Assembly (NCBI RefSeq): GCF_002104995.1
Contig: NW_024468252.1
Coordinates: 248,001 to 312,000 of the forward strand
Direction: 5' to 3'
DNA: 64,000 nt
Source of the DNA: Linderina pennispora
Taxonomy: Eukaryota > Kickxellomycota > Kickxellomycetes > Kickxellales > Kickxellaceae
The notes beneath the pieces were generated by a model that worked only from the letters and a program-made list of their open reading frames with translations, did no database searches and was not told the origin of the DNA. Within the stretch, counting starts at the first letter, position 1. The number at the start of each line of letters is the position of its first letter. Shown piece after piece: positions 45,441 to 58,522 of this stretch. Position numbers and translations under genes: made by a program.

Positions 45441-47574
45441 TTAGACGCTGCTTGACGAGCAGCAGCCAAACGCCGACTTGATCTTAAACATGAAGCCGTG
45501 CTTCTCGTTCGACTCGTGGTGGCGGAGGCCGGTGCCCTGCGCGTTCATCACCGCAGCGTCAGTCGAATGGTGGTTGAGTCCGTTGCCGGCCTTGCCAGCC
45601 TGCTGCGCGTATCCGCCATTGCCAAGCTTCTGGTAGTCGGTGGGCTTGGCCTCGGCAGCCGGGGTGGTGTTGTTGACCTGGTCGCGCGACACCTTGCCAG
45701 GGGTCGGCGTGGCCGACTGGTCCAGGTTGGGAGTCGACTGGACGCGGCCGTTGGGGTCAAAGCTGTGCATGGCCTGATTCGACACGTGGTTCTGGTTCTG
45801 GGCCTTATAGGCGCCGGATATGCGCCCGCCGCGGTGGCCGCCGCCCTCCTGGCGCGCAGCCGACACCGCAGCCGAGCTGGCAGCGTAGCCGTAGCCGTTG
45901 TTCAGCAGCATCCAGTCGTAGACGCCGTCGTCGGTCTCGCCCATGTTGGTGATCACGCTGTCAAACAGACCGCGCAGGTAGTTGTAGTCAGGGGTCTCCT
46001 CAAAGGCATATTTCCGGACCGTCGACAGATATGTGGCGAACTCTTGTGGATACCCCTCGCACAGGTCGCGCACCGGCGTGTGTTGCTTGCGCTCGCCAAT
46101 CTTCTCGTACTTTTGCTTGTTGGTGGCGGCCTTCAGGCCCTGCCACGGCAGGCTGCCGCGCAAAAAGTACATGAACACGTGGCCCAGGGCCTCCAGGTCG
46201 TCGCGCCGCGACTGCTCGCGGCCCAGGTGGGTGTTGATGCTCATGTAGCGCGCGGTGCCGCTCAGGCTCTTCCGCTCCCTGTAGGGGATGTGCTGGTGTG
46301 TGCGTGGGTCACGGTACTGCTTAGCCATGCCAAAGTCAACCATGAACACCTTGTTCGCCGTCGATGTGTGCGGCCGGCCGATCAAAAAGTTGTCGGGCTT
46401 GATGTCGCGGTAGATGAGGTTGTGCTCGTGCACAGCCTGGATGCGTGTCAGCATGTTCTTGGCCAGCATCGCCACAGTCTTTGCCGAGAAGCGCCGCCTG
46501 CACATGTCAAACAGATCCTCGAGGCTAGGGCCCAGCAGATCGATGCAGAGCACGTTGTACAGGCCCTCCTGGCCAAAGTAGTAGACATTGGGGATGCCAT
46601 CTACAATACAATGGGGTTTAGTGGTAAAAATGCGTGCATGTCGCATAGGTAACTGCTGGTGCCAAATGGTCTTACAAGCTTTACATACCTGTGCCAGACA
46701 GAATCCGGTAGCTACGATACTCGTCGCGGAGCTGGGGCGCCTCGCTCTTTCGCGGTTCCTACAGACAAGCACGGTGTTAGCTAAAGCTGAAACAAAGGGG
46801 AGCATTCGTTTGGGCGATGACGCAGCCGCGATAGGCTGGAAGAGGACAAATCAGTAGTAGCAATGCCAATGATGCGTGTGGGGGAGTGGGCATTGAGATA
46901 GTGGTGTGTGGGGGGTGGGGTTGGCAGTCGCCGCCATTCGCTACGGGTCATGTCTCCACCACCGTGCAAGCACCGCACATCGCAGACCCGACGTGAGAGG
47001 AGGGACCACATGGGCAAGAGAGAGAGCGAGAGGGCCGATGCAATTAATGAAAGCCGCCGCCGCCGCCACCTGGCTGTCTTTTGTCTACTGAAATCAGTAG
47101 CAATAAAAAGAAGGCGGCCAAGAATCAGACAAAGCACATGCAAAAAAGAGCCAGCGACAGAGGAACAAACTCGCTCAATGCAACCGCATCCTGGGAGGAA
47201 AACTCTTTGACACCCAGGGCGCCACCGGGCATTTTGCATGAGCCGTTCCTGTCCTGCTCACAGTGGAAGCATAAACAACCACAACAACGACAACACGGCC
47301 CAGGATATAAGAATAAAAATTGACGCAGTAAGGGTACTTACGAACTTGATAGCCACCGGCCTGTTGTCGAGAAGGTTGGTGCCTAGGTACAATTTTGTTG
47401 GGTTAGTTGCTTGGTGCTCTGCGTTTTTCCCATGGGAGGAGTGGTTCTGTCGAGAGGGGCCCTACCTTCGTAAATAACACCAAAGCTTCCCTCGCCGACC
47501 CGCTTGCCGACGCGGTAATGGACGCCAACCACATTGGGGCTGGCATGCTGGAGCTGATTGCGACGGGTCACCAT
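45441..47574 (-). CDS. casein kinase I, Yck/CK1-gamma type
   Basis: Membrane-associated Ser/Thr kinase. Four coding exons: 47466-47574 (ATG 47572-47574; glycine loop [11 protein letters not shown]), 47342-47382 (41-nt microexon with the ATP-anchoring VAIKF), 46689-46758 ([20 protein letters not shown]) and 45441-46600. Introns are 83, 583 and 88 nt. The last exon has [16 protein letters not shown], the CK1 signature [20 protein letters not shown] and [18 protein letters not shown], then a low-complexity tail. The end is FGCCSSSSV: a Cys pair like the palmitoylated Cys-Cys of Yck1/Yck2, but followed by five residues. An upstream in-frame segment ([18 protein letters not shown]) suggests the true start may be further 5', near 47630, with a frame change. 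Confidence 0.93.
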
Positions 47575-48694
47575 TCTCTTGTCGTTGGCACCAGGCTGAG
47601 CACGATACTTTGAGGCCGGGGTTCGCTTGCTGCATTCCGCTGGGAGAAACTAGAGATGACAAAGTGTGACGTGAAAAGCTGGGCTACTCTTTGCTCACGG
47701 AAAAAGTCCCTTTCAAACGAGCTTTGCAGCGCTTGGGCGAGGCTTTAGTAGAATGGAATTTTGTGTCGGGAAAATGAGAGGGAGAAAAAGAGGGGTGGAG
47801 GAAAGGGGGCGGAGGAGACACGGAAAGTTTCTCTTTGCTAAGCTCTCTGGCCTAATTGTTCTTCCGAATGGCCCGTGGTGGTTGGAATGGAGAAAAATAA
47901 GAGTATAGTATGAAAAGTATTCAGGAGCTAGTCGAAGGGAAAAGAGAGAGCAGGCGCCGGCCAGTGCCTTTGAGGGTTTTTGCTTAGTGAATAATAAAAG
48001 TGGAAGTGTTTGGGAAAATCGCCCAATTTTTCCTTGGGCGCCAGGCGTGCAAGGACAGGAGTAGTTAAAAATAATAACATGGCCCCTGGCTGGTGCTTGC
48101 CGTGTGCATGCCACCCACTGGCTCGCGCGCGCTTTGGGGGCAGGTGGGCTTTGTCAACACCCGGCCCCTCCCTTCCCCACCAGCCCTCTCTCCACAGCCC
48201 ACGCCATGCCCGCAAGAAGAGACATGGGCCACATGGCGAAGGCTGACACACCTCCTATCTCCTCCCTGCAAGTAGTGCATGTTCGCCCAAGCAGAGGACT
48301 GTGACACAAGATCATCATTCCATGGCGGAACCTTTCTGCTGTAATCCCGGAGGACGGGGCATTTTTCCAGCTTGCAATCAGCGAAACGTCGAATATTTAT
48401 AGCGGACCCGCCGATCTCGCATCGTTATCAGCTCACTCAAACGGAGCCAACTTTGAAGCCAGTCTCGCGCTGCGCGGGCTTGGGCAATCGCAGCAGCGAC
48501 ACAAGCGACCCAGCCCGGGGTGATGTGCGTGGCCAGTGACGTACCGCGCCTTCCATCTACATGCATATACATACACATCCAGCGGTGCGGGGGAGGGCGA
48601 GTGATCTCTGCCGCAACACGCCCGCAGTCTGTTTGGCCGTGCTCCCGGTGATGTTTATTCGCCTATACTATTCACTAGAAATTGCTGGGCTGTG
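47575..48694. promoter_or_regulatory. casein kinase promoter and YTM1 3' flank
   Basis: 1.1 kb without a recognised gene. T/C-rich on the minus strand just upstream of the kinase, consistent with a leader. An atatttata stretch lies near 48392. Nothing else supported. Confidence 0.4.
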
Positions 48695-49967
48695 CTACTC
48701 CTGATCGTACTGGCTGTTGACCGAGTGGATCCTCAGCGATCCGCTCTCGCCACCCGTCAACAACAGCTCGTTGTGCCAATCGATCGCCAGCAGCTTCTTG
48801 CCCTTGTCCTTGGCGTCGGTGGCCGCCACCGTATACAGGGGAGTGCGGCTGCGGATGTCCCACACCTTCACTGTGCCGTCATGCGAGGCGCTGGCCAGCA
48901 TATACGCCGACTTGGGCGCCCAGGCGACGCCCGACACAAACCCCTTGTGGCTCGTCAGCTTCAGCTTCACCACGGTGCTGTCGTCAGACCGCGGATCCCA
49001 CAGCCGCAGCGAGCGGTCCGCATGGCCCGTGGCGACAAGCTTCGAGTGCGCCGAGTAGTCCAGATCAAGCACCACCTTATCGCACAGATTTGTCGACAGG
49101 TTGACGCCCGACGCGACGTCCCAGGCGCGCACCGAGTGGTCCCAGCCGCCCGAGAACACCTGCGACTCCTGGTCCTTGTTGAAGCACACGCATGTGACCC
49201 CGCCAACATGCCCCGCCAGCGTGCCGATGGCCGCCTTCGTCACCACCTCGCCCATCCGGCTGCCCTTGCGCTTCTTTGCCTGCGGCTGCTCGCCGACCTG
49301 CTCTGACTCCTTCGGCACCGCCAGGCTCCAGAACCGGATTGTTGCGTCTGCCGACGCCGTCACAAAGTGCGTGCCCGACGGGTTCACCACCACGCCCTCC
49401 ACGCTGTCGGTGTGCCCACGCGCCGCATAACAGTGCCCGCTTCTGCCCGTTCTTGTTGCCCCACGCAATTGCTGTGCGGTCCTGAGAGCCCGACAGGAAC
49501 TCAACCTTGTGCCCATCCACCGCCTGCACACACTTGACCGCAGAGTCATGCACCTTCAGCTCCTGCTCGCACTCGCTCTGCGCATTCCACACCCGCACCA
49601 CGCCGTCATACGAGCCGACGACGAACCTTGACGAACTCGAGGCCGATACCGAGCTGATCCAGTCGTCGTGGCTGTACGAGGCGATCTCTGTCGGCGGCAG
49701 CATCGACTCCACATACTCGAGCGTCAGGATGTTCTCTGCCGACAGGCTGTGCTCCTCCAGGTACGACGCAATGGTGCCGCGCAGGAACTGTCCGTCGGCC
49801 AGGAAATCAAACGGCACCCGCTTCTCGTTCCCGAGAAGGTGGTTCACGATCTCTGACAGCCCATACCGCTGCACACTCTGCGGCACCATCATCGGGGCGT
49901 CCGAAACCGCATATTTTTCCTGCTTGGCTACCAGCCGAATCTGAATTTGTGCCGCGTCGCCGTCCAT
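48695..49967 (-). CDS. YTM1: ribosome biogenesis protein YTM1/WDR12, one frameshift
   Basis: Subunit of the Nop7-Erb1-Ytm1 (PeBoW) complex in 60S maturation; its ubiquitin-like domain is pulled by the Rea1 AAA ATPase. ATG 49965-49967. The N-terminal UBL domain spans residues 1-90 (RYGLSEIVNHLLGNEKRVPF, then DFLADGQFLRG). Seven WD repeats follow (SYDGVVRVWNAQSE, SGSQDRTAIAW, SADATIRFWSL, GGWDHSVRAWDVASG, SLRLWDPRSDD, SHDGTVKVWDIRS and the last GGESGSLRIHSV). The frame changes once near 49441, between NKNGQKR and SGHCYAARGHTDSV. Otherwise continuous, about 424 residues, the family length. Confidence 0.93.
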
Positions 49968-50596
49968 TTCTGCAATTTCTATATACTGTTTGTGAAGGGA
50001 AATAGAACAACCTGCATTTTTTTTCTTTGCTAGCAGCCGATCTGCCGAAAAAAAAACGAGAGAAAAAATAGCTGATCTGGATTTGGTGATCAGACTGCAA
50101 TTACCATATATGCCATCGACATGCCGTTGACATTTGGAACTGATACCGACGGCCGTGTGGGCACGCAACAGCGCCTGCGCCGGTTCAGGCTTATATGAGA
50201 TGACTGTGAAGAAGCGCCGATTGTGCTCCATGTGGAGCCCATTGGACACGCTTATATTTTCTGCGCACTACCCAGGGGTCCGGATGAACAACCGCCCCCG
50301 TGTGTCTCGTGAACCCTAAAACTAGCACTCCGCCTCCCAGGAGGACAGCACCTGTCGGCCACATTTTAACCAGAGAAATTGTTAATATACCCGCCATATG
50401 CGCTAGAAACACCTGAAAACTATAGACCCTATTCCGCGTGCCGCCCGACCAGAAAATTACCTTGACCACATATTGCCCTTCCAGAGCACCACACCAGTTC
50501 CCCTCCTTTCTTATCTGCATTCGACACTTGCATTTTTATCCTGCGCACATCTCCTGGCAGGAAAGGAGAGACACTACATCTTCTATCTCTGAAAGA
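49968..50596. promoter_or_regulatory. divergent YTM1/LEA2-like promoter
   Basis: 629 bp between divergent genes, no recognised gene. Plus-strand sequence ahead of the LEA2-like start is A/C-rich. No clear TATA. Confidence 0.4.
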
Positions 50597-51646
50597 ATGA
50601 CTGGCCGCAGCTCACACCACAAACAAGACTCGTTCTCAGCGCAGCGAGTTTTCCGATCTGTTCACTTTTGACAGCAGCGGACACCCGCGCCGCTCCCGCA
50701 GCCGCGTGCACAAGTCTCCTCCCACGGGCCGTCCAACGCGTCCACTGCCTGTGCACTCGCTCGACAGCTACCACGACATGGGTCCACGCCGCGGCCTCAG
50801 CACCAACCACCGCCGCTCTCCCGACAGCTACAAGCCGCGGCCCCCCGGGCTCCGCGACCACCACAGCCGCTCGGGCTCGGGGTCCCGCCGCAGTCGCATC
50901 TCCCCCTGCATGCCGCCTATGAGCCCAAAGCGGCCGAACGAGAAGCAGATGCCGCCGCCATACGACGCTGCATACCATCCTCATGGAAGATGATCTGGAC
51001 GAGGAGTTCGAGGATGCACTGCGCAAACGGCGCATCAAGCGGATCGTCGTGTATGTCATGTATGCAGTTCTGGCAGCTCCTTGTGATACTGGGCTGCTCG
51101 CTGACAGGATACTTCTTGAACCCCCGCACGCCCACTATCGCCCTGCATAACGTGTCGTCCCAGGAAATGTCCGAGAAGAAGTTCAAACTGCTGGGATCCA
51201 AACTGCAGTTCCACATTGACCTCACCTATCGCGTCCAAAACGACAACTACTTTGATATGTACATTGACGACATCAGCTCCGCCGTATTCTGGCCAGACAC
51301 GAAATTCGCCCTCGGCGGCGGTCGCCTCAGCGGCATTAGGGTGCCCGCCAGACGGATCGCCGAGATCAGTATGCCGATTACCATCCGGTACGACGTCAAG
51401 CGCGGCCCGCCACCCATTCTTCTGGGCCTGGTTGAGAGCTGCGGACTGCACGATGCTGGCATTGGCGAGATGAACCTGGAGGTCGAGCTGCAGTCAGACT
51501 ACCGCACAAAGATGAAGCAGTCGGCACTCAACACCGGCAGACAGATCGTCACGGTAAAATGCCCGGTGCGCCATCTGGCCAACCTGCAGATCGGTGACGG
51601 AACGTCGGGCAACGTCGGCGACATTGTTCGCACCCTAAACGCTTAG
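50597..51646 (+). CDS. LEA2-domain single-pass membrane protein, with frame changes
   Basis: Starts at ATG 50597 (MTGRSSHHKQDSFSAQR). A basic, Pro/Arg/Ser-rich cytosolic region follows (RSRSRVHKSPPTGRPTRPLP), then an acidic/basic juxtamembrane segment (EDDLDEEFEDALRKRRIKR). One transmembrane helix is split by a frame change (IVVYVMYAVL and LLVILGCSLTGYFL). The rest is a LEA14/LEA2-type beta domain: NPRTPTIALHNVSSQEM, LQFHIDLTYRVQNDNYFDMY, and a second half with FHIDL-like alternation to the stop at 51646. This architecture resembles fungal LEA2 membrane proteins of the Tag1/NDR1-HIN1 kind. Frame changes lie near 50645, 50980 and 51065. Function unknown; by analogy it may sit in vacuolar or plasma membrane. 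Confidence 0.7.
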
Positions 51647-51852
51647 CCAGGCAGAGGAGAGGAGCGTGGGGCAAATGATTGCGTGCTTTATTCTTCTACT
51701 TTGTTTGGTCGCTGGGCCTCAGCCGCCGTTTCGACGTCTCAACTTTTTTTTTATATTTTCTAGCTTTCTTGGGTTCCCAAATTCCCTACTTTTGCTCTTC
51801 CTTTCCCCTCAATTAAATTTTATTACACACAGCTACCAATTCCAACCTGTAA

Positions 51853-54800
51853 ATGAACGTAATAGACCTGACCTTTGAGGACGAGGGCGATAGCACCGCC
51901 ACCCATAGCGCCGGGGCGGAAACACACGACCTTACACGCGAGCCTTCGGAACCCCCTGTCGACCTCCATACCAGCGACAGACGACCTGTACGAGGGCTCA
52001 AACGGAAGCGGCAGAGCAATGCAGTAGAAGTGATCAGTCTCGACGACAGCCAGTCGCAGCTAGAGTGTGTTGTTGAGCTAACAGACTCACCGGTCCATGT
52101 CCCTGACAGTCCGGCGCCAACCGGCGATGCGCCAGAAAGAATGCAGCATACACCGACGAAGCTGCGCAGGGCAAAGAGACCCAGACCAGACACTGCAGCG
52201 GTAGGTATACAGGCACACAGGGCAAATTCAAAATGCAACTACCACAGGCTAAACGTGTTCTTTCTATATTTGCTGCTTATTGTGATAGACGGTGGGGTTG
52301 CCGCAGCCACAGTCCCACCAACCGGCTAGGACAATCACACCCAGACTACAGAGCGTCTATATGACACACACCAGCACAACATCGCCCGGATTCGCCCCTT
52401 ACTCAGCCAGCCCGTCACAGATCCGACCACGGTCACCACAACCGCCTGTTTCGCTGCAGCCATACTCGAACAGCACAAGCCGAACAGCATCGCGGCCGCA
52501 TACTACCCTGCCGCAACTAGCCATATTCCAACAACCAGTCACCATCAACACCTAGACAGAACACACCTCGACCACCTGAGACATCGCGGCTGTGCATGCT
52601 GGGACAATTGCGTGCCGTAGCCATGATATCGAGCACTTCAATCTACTTCCGCGAAGGCGTGCAAATGAGCATTCCTATCGTGCTGCAGATGCACCCAGGG
52701 ACATCGCAGGAAGTTGATCTCTTCGACAAGCATGGCAGCCTGGTCGGCACCCTGGAAGCAGCTGTGGCCCGTACAGTGTATATACTACTGAAGGACGACC
52801 TGCTCAAGGTCACTGGCGTTATGCAGGGCCCACTAAAGCACAAGGTGGTGGCAGGCATCGTCCTGTCGTTCTACGTGGTTCAGAGCTTGGCCCGCGACAT
52901 CATTGAGGCACTCGAAAAGTCCAACATCTACCTCGACCAGTCATCAGACGAAGCACAGCGCTTGTTGAGAGAGCTTGACGCGCAATGCAATCCCGGTTAC
53001 GCAGCATCTAAACTATCGCTACAGCGACCCGATGTACGCGGAAGATGGACTAATGGCTGACCGCAACAACTCTGACGTGTCCATGCCGAGCGTGTTTGCC
53101 GATATGGGCCTGCACCCGATCCGGGTAGATGGCAGCATGGGCACAGGCTACTCGGACATCTACCAGCGGTACAGAGACCGGATGCGTCGGCCAGGTGGCG
53201 GCGGCCCCAGCCTACCGGCCAACCTGCGCGTCGAACGGCCCGGCGGTGGCACTGATGGAGACCCAAAGGTGCGGCTGCGCAATATCAAATCGACATTTGT
53301 CACACTGCTGGATCTGCCAGAGAGCACTCAGCCACGCCAGGTCCTGACGCTGTTGAAGCGCCACCAGAAGCAAGCACTCTATTTCATGGAGCACCGCGAA
53401 ACCCACGGCGTTGATATCGGGTCACTGGAGCCTGCACCTGCAGAAAAGCACAAGTTCCCCAAGCTCTGGATGCCGATCGCCGGGACATTGGAGAGAACCG
53501 GACAGCAGCACTATAAGAACGTGCTGACGCATATCAAGTGTCTGGAGATGCCCAAGTCGGTGCTTGGCGGCATCCTGGCCGACGATATGGGCCTTGGAAA
53601 GACGCTTTCGATTATCTCCCTGGTTCTCAAGCTGCCAAGCCAGCTGAAGCGGTGCCACCGCATGAAGTTCATTGACGATGGTGGCAGTCAGACACAGACG
53701 TCGAGTAGCGGAATGAGCAGACGGAAGCGGCAACGGCAGCGTGGTCGTGCTAGGATTGCAGGTGGGCGATCGGCGAAGCAACAGAGAGCCATACGATCGG
53801 CCAAAGGCAAGGAGCCCGATCGCGGCGAAGGCGACGGGAATGACAGCGACGATTTCTTGAGCATGGATGGACCGACCCTGGCAGGCCGTGGGCAAAGTTA
53901 CGACCTGCTATCGGATTCCGAGGAAGAGGGCTTTGTTGCTGACCCCCTGCTGCTGCCACCGCGCAAATCTGGCCTCATAAACCACAATGCTGGCTCAAGC
54001 TCCGACGCAGGCGGCTCGTCCGATCTCTCTGACATACCGACACCCGACGCAGACTTTGATTACCGCGACGACATTAGCTCGTTTAGCGAGTCGCCTAATG
54101 AGGATCCGGATTCGGACTCGGGCAGCGACAGCGACCTGTCTGTGAATCGCCCGATGACACCGCCGCCAGAGTACGAGAACATGATGACCAAGAAGAAGGA
54201 GCAGTGCGAGCGCACATTTGACGAGAACTACCACGGCCGGTACGCAGGTGGCACGCTGATTGTCTGCCCGCTGTCCACCATGGCCAACTGGGAGGAGCAG
54301 CTAGCCCTGCATGTTCTGCCAGGAAACTTGCGTGTGCTGTCCTACCACGGCAGCAGGCGGGTGCGCAATCCCAAAGCGTCTGTGTCAGTACGATATTGTC
54401 CTGACTACCTACGATGTTTTGCGCAGTGAGTACACCACGGAGACCAAACAAATGGTTGCCGTGACCACTGACGACGACCCGCAAGCATCACGGGTGTTTG
54501 ATGACAGCACAAGTGAGGAGACTGACACGCAGTGGTACCAAATCCCCGAAACCCCCTATGTCTCTCCCCTGCAGGCTGTGCACTGGCACCGTGTAGTGCT
54601 CGACGAGGCTCATACCATCAAAGAGCGCCGTACAGCAACCAGCCATTCGGCACATGCCCTATCCGCCGACCGTCCGATGGTGCCTTACCGGCACACCAAT
54701 CCAGAACCGCCTCGACGACCTCTACAGTCAACTGCGCTTTTTGCGTGTTGTCCCGTTCAACAACTGGAAGGTGTGGCTCACGTATGTTGGCGCCCCGTTC

Positions 54801-56541
54801 CACGAGAACCTGCGGCAGCTGTCTGGAGACGGACTCGAGAATTTTGAGGAAGGGAACATCGGTGCCAACCGGGTGCAGCGGTTGATGCAAGCATTGTGCT
54901 TGCGTAGGATGAAGCAGCAATACGACACTAAGACGCAGAAAACTATGGTCGAGCTGCCCCCCAAGTTTGAGGTCATCCGGTGGCTTGACCTGGCCGACGG
55001 GGAACGGCGGCTGTATAATATGGCTGAAGACGTCGCCAAGAACAAGTACCAGGCGATGGCGAGCTCGGGCACGCTGCTGAAGAACTATATCCATATTCTC
55101 AAAATCATCCTTGCGTCTACGCCAACTGTGCACACACCCGAGGCTGTGGTCGGAAGATAAGTGGAAGGAAGCCAAGGTCCTAGCCGTCGATACGGCCATT
55201 GATACACAGGAGCAAACGCAAGTGCAAAGCCAGCAGTCGAGCCAGTCCTGCGGCACAGCCCGAGCAGCAGCCCAAGGATGAGAAGCCGGTAGCAAAGAAA
55301 GAGGAGAAGCCAGCCAAGGCTGAGGCCAAACCAGAACTCGACAGTATCAGCACCCGCGTTCTGTCGCACCGCACCAACGTTAACCGTCGGCAAGCAGCGC
55401 AACTATGGATCTCACGCCAGCGCTCACAAGGATACATGGTCAGATGCGATTACTGCCGGGAGCTTGCACTGCCGCCAACATTCGCCATGTCATCGCACTC
55501 GCGCTTTGCTCCAACTGACTACCCAGGCCCAGCAATCACAAGATGCATGCACCTGGCGTGTTCCCAATGCCAGCATGTGCTGCTGGGCGCTGTGCCAACG
55601 AACCCAGAGCAGGAGGCGATCTGTCACAGCAGCGACGGCGACTCCCTAATCGAGTGTATGCTGTGCGATGGCATGCTGGGTATGCGTGATATCCTGCATC
55701 TGCCTACGTCGTTTATACAGCAGAGCCAGCGCATGATATCCAGTGGCAGCTCGCAGCCTGCTTCAGCCGCCGTGCCGCCGCCGAGGAATGAACCGGCACA
55801 AGAGGAGCGGCAGGATACAGAGCAGCAGGATGAGATTACGCGGCTGTGCAGCGAGTATGATACCAGCACAAAGATTCTTGCACTGATTAGCGATCCTGGA
55901 AAAGATCCGCAACCACAGCTGGATCTCGGACCCAGACTTCCGGGTGGACCAAGGCCACTCGATGGTAGTTGAGCGCGTAGCTGAGCTAGCCGAGTCGCCT
56001 GAAACTGCCGAGAAATCTGTTGTTTTTTCGCAGTGGACGGCCATGCTGAACCTGATCGAGCCCCAGCTCAAGCGGAACAACATCCGTTTTGCTCGCCTCG
56101 ACGGCACCATGTCGCGCATGCAGCGCACAGCAAATCTTGCCAAATTCAAGAACGACCCCGGCGTACGAGTCCTCTTGGTCTCACTGAAGGCAGGCGGCGT
56201 TGGACTGAACCTCGCGTACGCCACGCACGTCTTCGTGATGGATGCGTTTTGGAATCCGAGTGTCGAACACCAGGCTATTGACCGAGTACATAGACTCGGC
56301 CAGACCAAGCCGGTGTCTGTTACGCGGTATTTTGTCAGAGACAGCATCGAGGAGAAGATTCTGAAACTGCAGCAGCGCAAGGGCAAGATTGTCGATATCT
56401 CGCTGATGGACAAGGAGAGGGCACAGAACCCTGATTCTTTGCTGGTCGGCTGAGAACGAGAATGAGGAAGAGCTGAATATCGGAACCGGTGCTCATTCGC
56501 GTCAGCAGCGGCTGGATGATCTAAGCATGCTGTTTGGGTGA
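51853..56541 (+). CDS. SNF2-family helicase-like ATPase with HIRAN and RING, Rad5/HLTF-type, many frame changes
   Basis: Starts at ATG 51853 with acidic/PCNA- or SUMO-motif-like sequence ([13 protein letters not shown]). An 88-nt intron (52201-52288, GTAGGT...GATAG) follows. A HIRAN-like domain ([19 protein letters not shown]) lies at 52596-52900. SNF2 motifs in order: [16 protein letters not shown] (Walker A), [42 protein letters not shown] (DEAH), [24 protein letters not shown]-like Cys/His pairs span 55440-55680 ([31 protein letters not shown]). Helicase-C has [27 protein letters not shown] and DRVHRLGQ. The C-terminus is [10 protein letters not shown]. This order matches Rad5/HLTF post-replication repair E3 translocases. 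Frame changes occur near 52550, 53000, 54385, 54640, 55170, 55960 and 56450. It could be a pseudogene, but all motifs survive. Confidence 0.82.
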
Positions 56542-57244
56542 TACACGTTCTGCTATCAACATCCCAATGTAGTCATATGCCAATTACCGGTGTCCGAACA
56601 AACGCTTCCACTGCGTATTCTCACTGATGGACAGTGGTAGCCGGTCGAAAGGGCTCTGGTAGGGATAGAGAGCAGTCCTGCCTTGCATGGCAACAAGAGA
56701 GACATCAACGACCGCCTTCGAACCTATCTCCTCTTCTCTTATTCTCAAAGTACAAACGTCCTTTTAAAAGCCAAAGCACACAACCCCAGAAACCTACACC
56801 CTGAACCATAGTGTACGCGCATACATGGATGTTTGTGAACAATCAGCAACATGATATATAGATCCACCATCTTGCAGTATTACGTGTGGGGTTAGAAGGT
56901 GACATCGAGAGGATCGACTAGCATGTCAAGGAGAGTAGCTAGCAAACGAACTATCTCCCAACCCTCAACAGACTACATCACTTTCAAAGCTCAGTGAGGT
57001 TCTGAAGCATGGCTCAAGAAGCGGGTTTCCGCAGCCGGAAATATCCCAGTATGCGCGTTCATGACAGCATAAGCAGCCCCTTCAGCAGTAAACTCGAGCC
57101 ATGACGTGCATATATGCTGTTCGATACCCTACGTATTGGCACATTCGTACAATATAATAACATATCGACACAACGCATAGTACGATGATTTCAACGTCCT
57201 TGTTGTTTCCAAAAAGAAAGCTTTTTATACCCTAGTACACCAAT
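56542..57244. other. intergenic between convergent SNF2 and eL33 genes
   Basis: 703 bp, no gene recognised. AT-rich toward the eL33 3' end. Confidence 0.4.
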
Positions 57245-57901
57245 TTAGATGTTCGAGGGGTACATCATGACGCGGACCGAGACACCCATGGCGCGCGGGG
57301 GCAGGTTGTGGCGGAACTTGGCGCGGACCATGCCCGAGTTACCGTGGGAGCGGGTAACACGACCCCAGATGCAGCGGACGTGCGAGCCGTTCTTGGCGGT
57401 CGGGGCGCGGTAGACGAAAGCGACGCGCTTGCCGAGGTAGAACGAGGTGTCCTCCTTGACGGCGACGTTCTCAATCTGGAGGAGAGCGGTGCCCTCGTTC
57501 TGGCTGCGCTTACCGCGCTGGAATCCAAGGAACTTGCCCTTAGCGTAGAGACTACAGTATGAAAGGAGAATGCGTGCCAATTTAGAAAGTGTCCGATAGA
57601 CTGCCTCTGCGCAGCGCCGTTTTCGAGGTCCCGCTGTCACGGCACGGCTCAGAATAACGCTCTCTCGCTGAGCTCGAATCCCAGGGTCTCAGCCTCATTC
57701 CGGCCAGCGCATTCCATCTCGCGCTTGGTTTACTCGAGGGAACTGCGAATTCCTTCCCCCAACAAATTCGAATTCTCTCCCTCGAGAACCTGGAAATTCG
57801 AGTCCGCTGGAAAATATTATCCTCTGCTCTCGACCGGATCCATTGCCCCTCGAGCATCCATCGTCTGTCTGAACGCGCGAGACTTACCGAGTGTTCTGCA
57901 T
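57245..57901 (-). CDS. RPL33: ribosomal protein eL33 (L35A)
   Basis: 60S subunit protein. The first coding exon is only 14 nt (57888-57901, ATG 57899-57901) and encodes MQNT plus two bases. The intron is 57552-57887 (336 nt, GTAAGT...CTGTAG). The second exon 57245-57551 gives [31 protein letters not shown], the signature [19 protein letters not shown] and the end [10 protein letters not shown]. The spliced protein is 106 residues, the family length, in a clean frame. The apparent N-terminal extension of the long open frame is intron. Short 5' coding exon with long intron is typical of fungal ribosomal protein genes. Confidence 0.97.
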
Positions 57902-58522
57902 GTTTATTCCTAGCGTCAAATGGAGATATGGAAAAAGATGGAACGTATAGTTTCACTGCCAATGGATTTGACAAAACAGCCAGATCACTTCAAGACCCAT
58001 TTTGAGATATTGATCCACTGATTATATCGGCAGCAGTGCTGATTGGTCTGTGTGATTATATCATAGCGCTGGCGTAATCAAGGCGGGCGTTGAAAACGAA
58101 ATGTGCAAATAAGCAGGCTGTGGCTAAAGCGTCGGACACATTGCTGCATCTGCTACACATGTTGAGGGACTTGGCATGTAGTCTTGGAGGGCCCACGCTG
58201 TATAGAGTAGTTGGGTTTTAATGGCAATGTTGAGCAAAGCGCAAACTGGATACAGATGTGCTGCACTATTCTTTCCCTTAGCGTAACAAAGAGGACAACA
58301 AATGCTTTCTTCAGTTTACAATTCTCTTTCGCACCGACTGTATGAAACCAGTACCGACTTAGTACTCGACTCGCATCACCAGCCAGGCGTTTTCGGCAAC
58401 AGCCCTGTCTTTTTGGCTAGCAACCAACACATGTGCGACAAATAGCAGCACTATATTGAGGAAAAGAACCGAATCATAAAAGCACAGTTATGAGAGTCTA
58501 GAGGGAGAGCCTATCCACGCCT
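57902..58522. other. eL33 promoter and tetraspanin 3' flank
   Basis: 621 bp, no gene recognised. No clear TATA; T-rich near 58010 and AT-rich toward 58490. Confidence 0.4.
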
